Source: Stigmatella ashevillena (lineage in GTDB: Bacteria; Myxococcota; Myxococcia; Myxococcales; Myxococcaceae). From it: a stretch of DNA of 64,000 bases. Below, piece after piece: positions 27,739 to 35,985 of the stretch. The stretch lies in contig NZ_JAQNDM010000001.1 of assembly GCF_028368975.1 (NCBI RefSeq), positions 310,001 to 374,000 on the forward strand. Direction: 5' to 3'. Every line of letters begins with the position of its first letter. The first letter of the stretch is position 1. The notes below the pieces were generated by a model. The model did no database searches and was not told where the DNA came from. It was given only the letters and a program-made list of their open reading frames with translations. The translations under genes and the position numbers were made by a program.

Positions 27739-27760
27739 GTCTACTCCTTAAGGAGTAGAC
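27739..27760. repeat. 22-bp perfect palindrome
   Basis: The left half is GTCTACTCCTT and the right half is its exact complement, with no loop. It lies 39 bp after the DUF5953 stop and about 80 bp before the next gene. A weaker 7-bp stem (CTGCCCT/AGGGCAG, 27779-27796) follows. It could be a dimeric regulator site or part of a transcription end. There is no T tract. Confidence 0.55.
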
Positions 27761-27840
27761 AACCGAGACGAGACCTGGCTGCCCTTGCCAGGGCAGGTGA
27801 TTGCGGTCAACAATCGGGCATTCGCACCGGGCCTCGCTCG

Positions 27841-29508
27841 GTGTCACAGCATGTTCAAGTGGGGGTTTTGAAAATGGTTTTCATGATGTCGCTCCTGATT
27901 GCTGCGCTGACAACAGCGCTCGCAAACGCTCTGATGAAGAGACGCGCCGCAACCACCTCTCTCCAACAAGCGCGGGCAGACATCGAGTCGCTCCAGAAGC
28001 GCGTGCTTGAACTCGAACTCGATAACAAGGCGCTCGCTCCATACCGCCAGATCCCGGATGCGGAGCAGCGCGCCCTCGACATCCTCCGAGAGGCGGAGCG
28101 GCGCGCAGAGGAACTGCTCACGCGAGCTCAAGAGAACCAGGAGCGGATGCGTGCCGACGTACAATCAGAGAACGACCGAGCACGTGCCTCCGTACAAGCG
28201 GAGCGGGAGCGGGCGGCACAGGAACTCCAGGCGAGCAAGAAGAGGGCCGACACCCTCATCGCGGATGCCGCCCAAGAGGCGATCGCGGTGGTCGAGACCG
28301 CCCATCAACGCGCCCAAGAGTTCGAGGGGAAGGCCTCTCTGGCGGCTCAAAATATCGAAGAGCTGAAGCACACCATTGAAGCCCTCAAGAACGTGATCGA
28401 GGGCTATGGCAACCAGTATGTCGTTCCGACATACAGTCTCTTGGACGAGCTGGCCGAGGAGTTCGGATACTCGGAGGCAGGCCAACGTCTCAAAGCAGCC
28501 CGCGACTCGATGCGGCGGATGATCAAGTCCGAGACGGCTGCCGCATGCGATTACGTCGAGGAGAACCGCAAGAGCACGGCCATCGACTTCGTTCTCGATG
28601 CGTTCAACGGCAAGGTGGATACCGTCCTGCTCGGCCTCAAGAACGACAACCACGGCACCCTTGCACAGAAGCTCCGGGATGCTTTCAGCATCGTGAACAA
28701 CAACGGCAAGGCCTTCCGGAACGCCCGTATCACGCCCGAGTACCTCCAAGTCCGGCTCGATGAACTTCACTGGGCGGCTGTCACTCAGGAACTCAAGGAA
28801 AAAGAGCGTGAGGAACAGCGCGTCATCAAAGAACGAATCCGTGAAGAAGAGAAGGCCCAGCGTGAGTATGAGCGGGCGATGAAAGAGGCCCAGAAAGAAG
28901 AAGACGTCCTGCGCAAGGCCATGGAGAAGGCCCAGCGCGAAATCGAGAAAGCGAGCGATGAGCAGAAGGCCCGCTATGAAGAGCAGCTGCGCGAATTGCA
29001 GGAGAAGTTGAAGACCGCCGAGGAGAAGAATCAGCGTGCGCTCTCCATGGCGCAACAGACGAAGACGGGGCACGTCTACGTCATTTCCAACATCGGCTCC
29101 TTTGGAGAAGACGTCTACAAGATTGGACTGACGCGCCGACTTGAACCTCTCGAGCGCATCAAGGAGCTTGGCGACGCCAGCGTTCCTTTCGAGTTCGATG
29201 TCCATTCGCTCATCGCGAGCGAAGACGCCCCTGCCCTCGAACGAGAACTCCACAAACGGTTCGTCCGCAGGCAGGTGAACAAGGTCAACCCCAGGAAAGA
29301 GTTCTTCCGGTTGACCCTCCAGGATATCCGCCGAGAGTTGGACGGCATGGGCATCCAGGCCAAATGGACCCTGACCGCCGAATGCCGGGAGTACAAGGAG
29401 ACGCGCTCCATCGAGCAGGCCATGCGCGACAAGACGTTCCAGGAGGGGGCATGGATGGAGAAGCAACTTCAAGAGCAGGAGTCAGATCCCCAGCGGTTGG
29501 CGGGGTAG
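27841..29508 (+). CDS. DUF4041 / T5orf172 GIY-YIG domain protein with long coiled coil
   Basis: 555 residues from GTG 27841, or 544 if ATG 27874 is used. A hydrophobic segment (about 12-32) may anchor the protein. A Glu/Arg/Ala-rich coiled coil (about 40-185) precedes a DUF4041-like region (about 190-320: YVVPTYSLLDELAEEFGYSE, FVLDAFNGKVDTVL). A second highly charged coiled coil follows (about 320-405). The C-terminal T5orf172 domain (about 408-500) carries the GIY-YIG pattern GHVYVISN... VYKIGLTRR, then LERIKELGDASVPFEFDVHS and RRQVNKVNPRKEFF. The domain is a nuclease superfamily seen in phages and mobile elements. A nucleic-acid-processing or phage-defence role is plausible but unproven. 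The neighbourhood is accessory in character. Confidence 0.8.
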   Translation: MSQHVQVGVLKMVFMMSLLIAALTTALANALMKRRAATTSLQQARADIESLQKRVLELELDNKALAPYRQIPDAEQRALDILREAERRAEELLTRAQENQERMRADVQSENDRARASVQAERERAAQELQASKKRADTLIADAAQEAIAVVETAHQRAQEFEGKASLAAQNIEELKHTIEALKNVIEGYGNQYVVPTYSLLDELAEEFGYSEAGQRLKAARDSMRRMIKSETAAACDYVEENRKSTAIDFVLDAFNGKVDTVLLGLKNDNHGTLAQKLRDAFSIVNNNGKAFRNARITPEYLQVRLDELHWAAVTQELKEKEREEQRVIKERIREEEKAQREYERAMKEAQKEEDVLRKAMEKAQREIEKASDEQKARYEEQLRELQEKLKTAEEKNQRALSMAQQTKTGHVYVISNIGSFGEDVYKIGLTRRLEPLERIKELGDASVPFEFDVHSLIASEDAPALERELHKRFVRRQVNKVNPRKEFFRLTLQDIRRELDGMGIQAKWTLTAECREYKETRSIEQAMRDKTFQEGAWMEKQLQEQESDPQRLAG

Positions 29509-29593
29509 GCCCGACAACCGCCCCGCCGGGGGCCTCTCAAGCGACTGGAGGCAGCGTGAGGTCACCGGCAAACCTAAGACCGGGGGCCTTCCT

Positions 29594-30031
29594 TCAATAC
29601 AGCAAAGAGAGAACAGGAGTGTCTGCGGATTTCATAGGTCCGCCATCGCCTATCTGGCCGTCTGCGTTGGACCCCCCTCCACACACGGTGCCGTCCGAGC
29701 GCACCGCCAACGAGTGTCCGTAGCCCGCCGCCACGGCCACCACACCGCTCACGCCTTGCACCGCCACCGGCACCCTGCGGCTGCTCGTGGTGCCATCCCC
29801 CAACTGGCCGGAGTCGTTGGCCCCTACGGCCCACACCGTGCCGTCAGGACGCACCGCCAAGGAATGTCCAGCCCCTGCGGCGACACGAGATCTCGCCTGT
29901 GAGCCCCTGAGAGACGAACGATGCAATGCCTGCTCTTCCGTCTCCACCGTGGCTTGCCCACAGCCCACTGCCAAACACAGCCCAAGCCATAAGTGCAACA
30001 TCTTCTTCAGCCCTCGTTGACTGCTCTGCAT
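29594..30031 (-). pseudogene. Truncated RCC1-repeat lipoprotein gene
   Basis: 145 residues from ATG 30031. A lipoprotein signal ends LAVGC. Two RCC1-type repeats follow (AAGAGHSLAVRPDGTVWAVG, GYGHSLAVRSDGTVCGGGSN), with a NDSGQLGDGTTSSR loop. After GQIGDG the expected next repeat is lost and the tail is unrelated (to SLLY). Intact relatives have five or more repeats forming a seven-bladed propeller. The gene is therefore cut short, probably by deletion. A MITE-like element lies just 10 bp upstream of its start. Confidence 0.65.
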
Positions 30032-30040
30032 TCGGCCCCC

Positions 30041-30129
30041 CTGAGAGACAATTTCGGTAAATGCAATCCCTGGCAGGCACCTCCTCGGGAGAGGAGCTGG
30101 CACGGCCACCTACCGAAATCGTCTCTTAG
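30041..30129. mobile_element. MITE-like element with 19-bp terminal inverted repeats
   Basis: An 89-bp element. Ends at 30041-30059 (CTGAGAGACAATTTCGGTA) and 30111-30129 are inverted repeats matching at 17 of 19 positions. The core AGAGAC-N-ATTTCGGT also forms the ends of the Tn5-like IS at 50690-52196. The 51-bp interior holds no gene and can form a hairpin (CTCCTC/GAGGAG). It may be a non-autonomous element moved by that transposase family. No target duplication is obvious. Confidence 0.6.
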
Positions 30130-30296
30130 TCCTGACGCGCGACACGCGGCTACCCCTTTGCCCCAAAGAGACCATCGACCAAACACTTCACGTGGCCGGG
30201 CACGGCGATCCGTGACAGAAGCTTTCCGCAACCGCATGTGCGGCTGACAGTTGCTCCGTTTCCCACCGCGCGCCCGTTTCACTAAAATGCGCGCCA

Positions 30297-30690
30297 ATGA
30301 CGACCCCCGAGACGCGTCCCGCACACGCCGTGAGGATCCGCCCCGCGACGTTGGCGGACGCGGCGAACCTGACGGAACTCGGCGCGCGCACGTTCCGAGA
30401 CTCCTTCGCCGCCGACAACACCCCCGAGGACATGGAGGCGTCCCTCGCTTCGCACTACCGGCCGGAGATCCAGGAAGCGGTGCCGCGCTCATGCTCCGCT
30501 GTCTGGAGGAGGGGCGCACTCGGGGGCATGACGTGCTGTGGCTGGGTGTGTGGGAACGCAATGCTCGCGCACAGGCCTTCTACTCGCGTTGGGGCTTCAC
30601 CGAGGTGGGCGAGATGCGCTTCCTGCTGGGGGACGACCTGCAGCGCGATCTCGTGCTCGCCCTCGCGCTCCGAGGTGACGAACTCCTCAA
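30297..30690 (+). pseudogene. GNAT acetyltransferase with internal deletion and frameshift
   Basis: The N-terminal part (30297 to about 30474) reads VRIRPATLADAANLTELGARTF and is typical of GNAT enzymes. The C-terminal part continues in another frame from about 30480 (GAALMLRCLEEGRTRGHDVLWLGVWERN, then FYSRWGFTEVGEMRFLLGDD). This contains the acetyl-CoA-binding helix end and the final strand. Roughly 70 residues, including the Q/RxxGxG/A acetyl-CoA loop, are missing. The single gene is therefore broken by an internal deletion of a length not divisible by three. Confidence 0.75.
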
Positions 30691-30807
30691 CCCTCTCAAT
30701 CAAGCAGACGCCGCTTCGCGGCGCCACCGCCTGCCGACCTCCAGCATGTACAAATCCATCGTCTTCTCTTTCGCAGTTGCGCTACTGATTGGTCATTTTT
30801 CGCGCAG

Positions 30808-31023
30808 CGGACGTATCCCCCGATGGATGCCGCCGACAAGCTGAGCTGCCGCCCCGACTTCGCCATCGTCCTCTACCCCGATCACCTGTGGGCGCATGAG
30901 GACGAGGACCGCGCCACCCGCGACAAGACGGAGCTGAGCCTGCGCACGGACATCTCCGTCCGCGCCGACTCGCCACCCACCTTCCTGCTCCACGCCGGGG
31001 ACGATCACGTGGACAGCGTAGCG
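30808..31023 (+). pseudogene. Fragment of an alpha/beta-hydrolase (BD-FAE/acetyl-esterase-like)
   Basis: About 72 residues in one frame: RTYPPMDAADKLSCRPDFAIVLYPDHLW, then FLLHAGDDHVDSVA. This is the C-proximal part of secreted acetyl-esterase or prolyl-oligopeptidase-like hydrolases, including the Asp strand (HAGDDHV). The nucleophile-Ser half and the catalytic His are absent, and the sequence stops resembling the family after 31023. It looks like a leftover of a deleted gene. Confidence 0.6.
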
Positions 31024-31436
31024 CTGGGGCTTTGCCGGGCACGCCATTTTCCCTGGCTTCCTCGGCGCCTTCTGCCGACAAACTTCTGGGGAAGCGGACC
31101 GCACGCGGGCACATGAATTGAAAGGACCGCGTGCAGGTCCGCTCCTCCCCCTCCGCATCCGAAACTGAATGCCAGGGTGTTCCTGCGCGATTTGCTGCAC
31201 TGGGCCCTGACCTGCCTGGGCATGGTCCTGGATTTGAAGGGCCTCCGCGCGCTCGTGGACAGCGGCGCTCTGAAACAGCTTCCAGCCGATGGCCGCCCGG
31301 GCGGAGAGGGCACGGACTCGGATCTCTTTGACGCACAGCAGAAGTAACGTTTCGATGGCTTTTTATATCTTCCCTGGATTGCAATTAGTACGCCTTTCCC
31401 TAAGCTCGCGGCATCCTTATCGCCTTGGAGGTAGCC
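31024..31436. other. Decayed intergenic stretch, no gene recognised
   Basis: Follows the esterase fragment and precedes the di-heme oxidoreductase gene. A plus-frame stretch ending at the TAA near 31347 encodes a hydrophobic/charged peptide (RVFLRDLLHWALTCLGM and on) resembling a lost C-terminus, with no recognised family. AT-rich sequence at 31350-31400 may carry the promoter of the next gene. Confidence 0.4.
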
Positions 31437-33464
31437 TTGCTTCGGACGTATGCCTTGTGCTTCTTCGCGTCGGGCCTTCTGGCCTGTTCGGACGTCCCGT
31501 TCCCACAAAGTCCCGAGGACGCGGAGTTTGATGAGCTGGGGCCGCGCGCGAATACCCAAACGCTCGCCTCCGCCATCGTCACGGAGGGGTCGAGCCGCCC
31601 CCGTCGCCGCCACGAAAACGACCAGGACTTCTCCAAGTACAATCCCTTCTATTGGGAAGGCCGCCAGTCCACCTTCAAGGTAGAGGACTTCACGCCCACC
31701 GGCGAGAAGCGCATCAAGTTCACCCTCACCACCGAGTGGCCGCAGGACTACATCCCCACACGCGGCCCCGACTTCTCCGCCATCTACATCGGCAACCCCA
31801 GCGCGTCCTCCGAGACGGACCGCAGCAAGTTCGCGCTCAACATCCGCATGACCCATGTGCGGGATGCCCGCGTCTTCGAGGCCACCCTGGGCCCCGGCGA
31901 GTTCGCGGCGTTCGCCAGCCAGATGCAACCGGGGCAGATCCTCACCTTCGAGTTCCGCTTCTTCATGAGCGAGAGCTTCAGCGGGTGGGCAGCGCAAAAG
32001 GCCAAGAACCCGCACAACATCTCGGCCTACTACTCGGAATTCCTCCGGATCCGCATCGGCCAGGGGGGCCTCTTCATCGATGACCCGCTCACGCCCAACG
32101 GAGTTCCCGCAGCCCAGCGTTCCGCCGGTGGCTGGACGACGACGCCCACCACCCGCGTGGAGCCCTGGCGGGCGCTCCAGCAACAAGCGAACAACATGCT
32201 GCCCTCGAACTCGCAACAGTTCATGACGGGCCGCACCTGGTTCCACACCGATTTTGTCTCGGGCGAGCACGCGACCGACGAGGCGGATGACAAGCCCACC
32301 ATCTTCTTCGATGCGGACCGCGTGAGCCGCAGCAACCACGCGTCGAGCGCCTACAACGTCCGGAGCTGCAGCGCCTGCCACATCAACAACGGCACGAGCC
32401 TGCTTCCCGCCACCAATACGCCCGTTCACCTCACCGTCGCCCGGACCTTCGACACCCGTAACGGCGCTGCTCACGGAGTCTTTGGCAAGCAGCTTCAGAC
32501 CCAGGGCGCCCACTCCGAGGGCACCCTCACCGTCGCCTCGTATGAGACCCGCGTGGAGCGCCTGAACGACGGAACCGAGGTGGTGCTGAAGAAGCCGCGC
32601 TTCGCCGTGAACTCCTCCCTCTCCCAGACCAATCTGGGCCTTTCCCCTCGCCGTCCCCAGGCGATGATCGGGCTCGGCCTGCTCGCGGCCGTTCCCGAGG
32701 CGACCCTCAAGCAGTTCGCGCAGCAGAACGGCGGCACCTACCGGACCATCGACGGGAAGATGGGCCGCTTCGGCTGGAAGGCCGACCAAGCGACCCTCAC
32801 CCACCAGATCCAGGCCGCGCTCAACAATGACTTGGGCGTCCTCAGCTCGCGCTTCCCGACGAACGACTGCGGCGGGCGCTGCACGGTCGGCAAAGGCCCG
32901 CTGTCCGCTCAGGCCATCGCGGACATGGAAGCGTACCTCTCGCTGCTCGGCGTCCCTCCGCGCATGTACCCCACGAGCGCGTCCGGAACGAAGGGCCCGG
33001 AGGTGGTCAAGGGCGAGGCCGTGTTCGACCGGCTCGGCTGTCAGCGCTGCCACGTGAAGAGTATGGTCACCGGAACCGCCCCGTTCCCCGAACTGGCGCA
33101 GCAGACCATCCAGCCGTTCACGGACCTGCTGCTGCATGACATGGGCACGGGGCTCTCGGATGGGTCGCCGGACGGCTTTGGCCAGAAGTGGCGGACCCCC
33201 GCGCTCTGGGGCATGAAGAACGTGAAGCACGCGACGGACTCGCGCGTCCGGGACTTCCCGCCCGGCAACATCAACCTGCTCTGGCAGAACGCTCACGCCG
33301 CGGCGGATCAGAACCGCATCCAGTTCCTGCACGATGGGCGCGCCGAGAGCCTGGCCGAGGCCATCCTCTGGCACGGCGGGGAGGCGCAGTCCGCAGTGAA
33401 CCTCTACAAGGGCCTGTCCCTGGCCGACCGCAAGGCGCTCGAAGCGTATCTCTGGGATCTCTGA
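31437..33464 (+). CDS. Di-heme oxidoreductase (DUF1111-type) lipoprotein
   Basis: 675 residues starting TTG 31437; GGAGGT (31427-31432) five bases before it decides this rare start. A lipoprotein signal ends LLAC. Two c-type heme motifs are present: CSACH in the first half and CQRCH in the second. Other di-heme oxidoreductase features include GLGLLAAVPE, GRFGWKADQATL (an axial-ligand region), HDMGTGLSDG, a WRTPALWG motif and FLHDGRAESLAEAILWHGGEA near the C-terminus. These match the DHOR family once annotated as thiol oxidoreductase. The N-terminal about 200 residues have no clear family. It acts outside the cytoplasm; substrate is unknown. The heme c sites need the cytochrome c maturation system. 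Confidence 0.85.
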   Translation: MLRTYALCFFASGLLACSDVPFPQSPEDAEFDELGPRANTQTLASAIVTEGSSRPRRRHENDQDFSKYNPFYWEGRQSTFKVEDFTPTGEKRIKFTLTTEWPQDYIPTRGPDFSAIYIGNPSASSETDRSKFALNIRMTHVRDARVFEATLGPGEFAAFASQMQPGQILTFEFRFFMSESFSGWAAQKAKNPHNISAYYSEFLRIRIGQGGLFIDDPLTPNGVPAAQRSAGGWTTTPTTRVEPWRALQQQANNMLPSNSQQFMTGRTWFHTDFVSGEHATDEADDKPTIFFDADRVSRSNHASSAYNVRSCSACHINNGTSLLPATNTPVHLTVARTFDTRNGAAHGVFGKQLQTQGAHSEGTLTVASYETRVERLNDGTEVVLKKPRFAVNSSLSQTNLGLSPRRPQAMIGLGLLAAVPEATLKQFAQQNGGTYRTIDGKMGRFGWKADQATLTHQIQAALNNDLGVLSSRFPTNDCGGRCTVGKGPLSAQAIADMEAYLSLLGVPPRMYPTSASGTKGPEVVKGEAVFDRLGCQRCHVKSMVTGTAPFPELAQQTIQPFTDLLLHDMGTGLSDGSPDGFGQKWRTPALWGMKNVKHATDSRVRDFPPGNINLLWQNAHAAADQNRIQFLHDGRAESLAEAILWHGGEAQSAVNLYKGLSLADRKALEAYLWDL

Positions 33465-33601
33465 TTCCAGACGGTGGCATCCCCCGGGCCTCTGAGTGAG
33501 CCTGCTTTTGACACGGAGTCTTTGTATTTCACCGGCGTTGGACCCGTTCAGGCATATCAGAGATGCTGGGGGACTCGTTCCCTGGAAGCTGGAGGTTTGC
33601 T

Positions 33602-35218
33602 GTGAAGTTGTTCCGAGTGTGCCTGACGTCGCTGATGGTCCTGCTGGCCGCCTGCGGTGATTCGACGGATCCAGAAGGGCCCTCTGAGCCCGGTCAGTCA
33701 CAACCGGACGCGGGCACGCCGCAGCCGGATGCTGGCACCGAGGCGCCCGATTCAGGCACGGGTGGGACACCGGACTCGGGCACGGAGGTTCCAGACGCGG
33801 GTACCGAGACGCCTGACTCGGGCACCGAGACGCCTGACTCGGGCACCGAGACGCCTGACTCGGGCACCGGGACGCCCGACGCCGGCACCCCGAGCGTCCT
33901 CGACAACTGGAGCTTCGAGGAATGGCCCGACGCGCTTCCCTCCCAATGGCTGGGCAGCAAGTCGAACCTCACCAGCGACGCGGTGCAGAAGGTGACGACG
34001 AGTCCCTCCCACGGCCTCAACGCGGTCCGGCTGAGCAATGCCACGGGGACGCACAAGCGCTTCACCACCGTCGCGAAGTCCATGCCCGCCGGCCGCTACT
34101 CCTGCACCTACCAGGTGCGGGGCTCCGGTGAGGTCCGCAACGCCTTCTTCGACACCGACTACTCCTCATACTCGAGCTACACCACGGTCGAGACACAGGA
34201 CTGGACCCGGGTGTCGTACGCCTTCAACCTCGCCAACCCCGTCTACGACACCTTCGAGTTCATCTTCAGCCTCCGCAACACCCAGGGCGACCACCTGAGC
34301 CTCGACGACGTGCGCTGCACTCGCGCCCCGGAGCCGTGTGACGGGGTCAGCTGCCAGTCCTGGGAGCGCTGCGTGAACGCCACCGCGACCTGTGAGCCGC
34401 TCTCCGGCCGCTGCAACAACGCCACCCAGTGCAGCACGTGGCAGACCTGCGATGCGACCCATACGTGCGTGACCGCGGCGAACCGCTGCGTCCGCCACGC
34501 GGATTGCGCCAGCACTCCGCAGACGCCCGTCTGTGACACCGCCTCGCACCTCTGCGTGGAAGGCGATCCGTGCGCGGGCGTCGTCTGCAACAACCCGGCG
34601 ACGAGTTGCAACCCCACGACGGGCGTGTGCGAGCTGTCCCCTGGGGCCTGCTTCACCACCTATGACTGCCTCGGCGCCCTGCCCGCCTGCGACCCGGCCA
34701 CCCGTCGCTGTGTCTCCGCCGAGCACCCCGCGAACATCATCCGCAACGGCGGCTTCGAGAACTGGAGCAACACGCCCATTCCGTACTACGGCACTCCGTA
34801 CATTCCCGACTTCTGGTACGGGCTGGATAACGGCGTCGCGGATCCGGGCTCGGAGATCAAGCCCTCGCGCCTGGTGCCCTACACACAGGCGGTGCACGGG
34901 GGCTCGCGTGCACTCCAGTTCGTCGTCCCCATCCAGACCGCCGAACGCTTCACGCTCCAGAAGTTCAACGTGCCGGCTGGTAACTACTCCTGCTCGTACC
35001 GGGTGAGGGGCCACGGCACCATCCGCCACCGCATCTACTCGAGCGCCGGCTGGAGCCCCCAGACGGACTTCATCACGGTGGACAGCAACGCCTGGGAGCC
35101 GGTGTTCTTCCGCTTCACCGGCAACGTGCGTGACTGGCGCCTGCTCCTCTATCCCAGCCGCAGCGTGGCGGACCGCGACCACCTCCAGGTGGACGACGTG
35201 GTCTGCACGAAGGACTAG
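33602..35218 (+). CDS. Cys-rich lipoprotein with two carbohydrate-binding-like domains
   Basis: 538 residues from GTG 33602, with GGAGGT at 33591-33596. The lipobox is LAAC. A Pro/Asp/Ser/Gly/Thr linker follows, built partly from a 21-bp DNA repeat. Two beta-sandwich-like domains start NWSFEEWPDALPSQW and NGGFENWSNTPIP (about 102-242 and 378-538). Each continues with FTTVAKSMPAGRYSC or FTLQKFNVPAGNYSC and ends LSLDDVRC or LQVDDVVC, so they are duplicates resembling CBM4/9 or galactose-binding folds. Between them is a Cys-rich block (about 245-375) of CxxxxxCxxxxxTCVT-type repeats. The design is typical of myxobacterial surface lipoproteins. Function unknown; binding of a surface polymer is inference. 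Confidence 0.75.
   Translation: MKLFRVCLTSLMVLLAACGDSTDPEGPSEPGQSQPDAGTPQPDAGTEAPDSGTGGTPDSGTEVPDAGTETPDSGTETPDSGTETPDSGTGTPDAGTPSVLDNWSFEEWPDALPSQWLGSKSNLTSDAVQKVTTSPSHGLNAVRLSNATGTHKRFTTVAKSMPAGRYSCTYQVRGSGEVRNAFFDTDYSSYSSYTTVETQDWTRVSYAFNLANPVYDTFEFIFSLRNTQGDHLSLDDVRCTRAPEPCDGVSCQSWERCVNATATCEPLSGRCNNATQCSTWQTCDATHTCVTAANRCVRHADCASTPQTPVCDTASHLCVEGDPCAGVVCNNPATSCNPTTGVCELSPGACFTTYDCLGALPACDPATRRCVSAEHPANIIRNGGFENWSNTPIPYYGTPYIPDFWYGLDNGVADPGSEIKPSRLVPYTQAVHGGSRALQFVVPIQTAERFTLQKFNVPAGNYSCSYRVRGHGTIRHRIYSSAGWSPQTDFITVDSNAWEPVFFRFTGNVRDWRLLLYPSRSVADRDHLQVDDVVCTKD
33806..33868 (+). repeat. 21-bp tandem repeat, three identical copies
   Basis: Three perfect copies of a 21-bp unit (33806-33826, 33827-33847, 33848-33868), each encoding ETPDSGT, with degenerate copies on both sides. 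The repeat lies inside the lipoprotein linker. Copy number could vary by slippage without shifting the frame. Confidence 0.85.
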
Positions 35219-35253
35219 GCGTGGGGGGGGCTCCTTGCGCCCCGAATGCCCTC

Positions 35254-35985
35254 TCAGCCCCCGTCGTTGGTGTCGGCACAGGTGGCGTCTGAACTGCGGT
35301 GCTCCGCCAGGAAGATGGTCTGCGCCATCATGCGGTACCCGGACATGCCCTCGCGAAGGGTTTCGATGGACTCCTCCGGGTGGACCGAGTCGATCACCGC
35401 ATGGGGCCCGACCGCGTTGAACTGGTGCGAGACGCCTCGGGGGATCTGCATGTCCACCCAGGAGTTCGGTGGCACGACGACGTTGTACCGGTCCCGGTGC
35501 ACGCCGGCCGGGGTGTCCGGCAGGGCGTCGACGAAGGCGCGCAGCGGGGTCGTCCAGTCCGGGCGGGAGCGGACGGTCAGGGGGGACAGGCTGGAGACAC
35601 GGATGAGGGTGTCCGGGCCGGTCATCATGCGCACGAAGCGGAGGCCGGTGTGCAGGTGCATGCGGGAGCAGATGCCGCGCTCCCGGGTGTCGTAGAAGTC
35701 CATCAGGTAGCGGTCGGCGAAGTAGCCCTCGAAGGGGGGGGCCAGCATGAACACGTCGCCCTCCTCGAACGCCTGCGCCTCCTTCAGCGCGCGGGGGGGC
35801 GTGGGGGACTGCTGTTCCCGCCGGTGGGCGCCGCGGACCAGCCCGGCGAGTGCGTTCACGACGGTCAGGGCGACTTCCGGGGGCAGCTGCACCACCGGGG
35901 TGATGTGGTTGCGGCCGGGGTCCTGGTGGCGTTCCAGGTCCAACACCTCGTCCTCGTGGTCGGGGACCTGCTTCATCCGGGTCAT
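35254..35985 (-). CDS. Cupin-like protein of the NRPS operon
   Basis: 243 residues from ATG 35985. The start overlaps the AMP-ligase stop by ATGA, so the two genes are translationally coupled and this is the third gene of the operon. Cupin-type features: a first His motif (ICSRMHLHTGLRFVRMMTG) and a second (VPPNSWVDMQIPRGVSHQFNA) that together fit a metal-binding beta barrel. An Asp/Glu-rich N-terminus (DHEDEVLDLERHQD) precedes it. It is probably a tailoring or regulatory protein for the peptide, perhaps an oxygenase, epimerase or isomerase. The exact reaction cannot be read. It is convergent with the Cys-rich lipoprotein, with a 35-bp gap. Confidence 0.7.
   Translation of the reverse strand: MTRMKQVPDHEDEVLDLERHQDPGRNHITPVVQLPPEVALTVVNALAGLVRGAHRREQQSPTPPRALKEAQAFEEGDVFMLAPPFEGYFADRYLMDFYDTRERGICSRMHLHTGLRFVRMMTGPDTLIRVSSLSPLTVRSRPDWTTPLRAFVDALPDTPAGVHRDRYNVVVPPNSWVDMQIPRGVSHQFNAVGPHAVIDSVHPEESIETLREGMSGYRMMAQTIFLAEHRSSDATCADTNDGG

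Noticed and set aside
31005-33770. A 921-codon minus-strand open frame
   Set aside because: It is antisense to the di-heme oxidoreductase, which has clear CxxCH motifs.
33785-33889. A CRISPR array
   Set aside because: The units are contiguous 21-bp coding repeats with no spacers.
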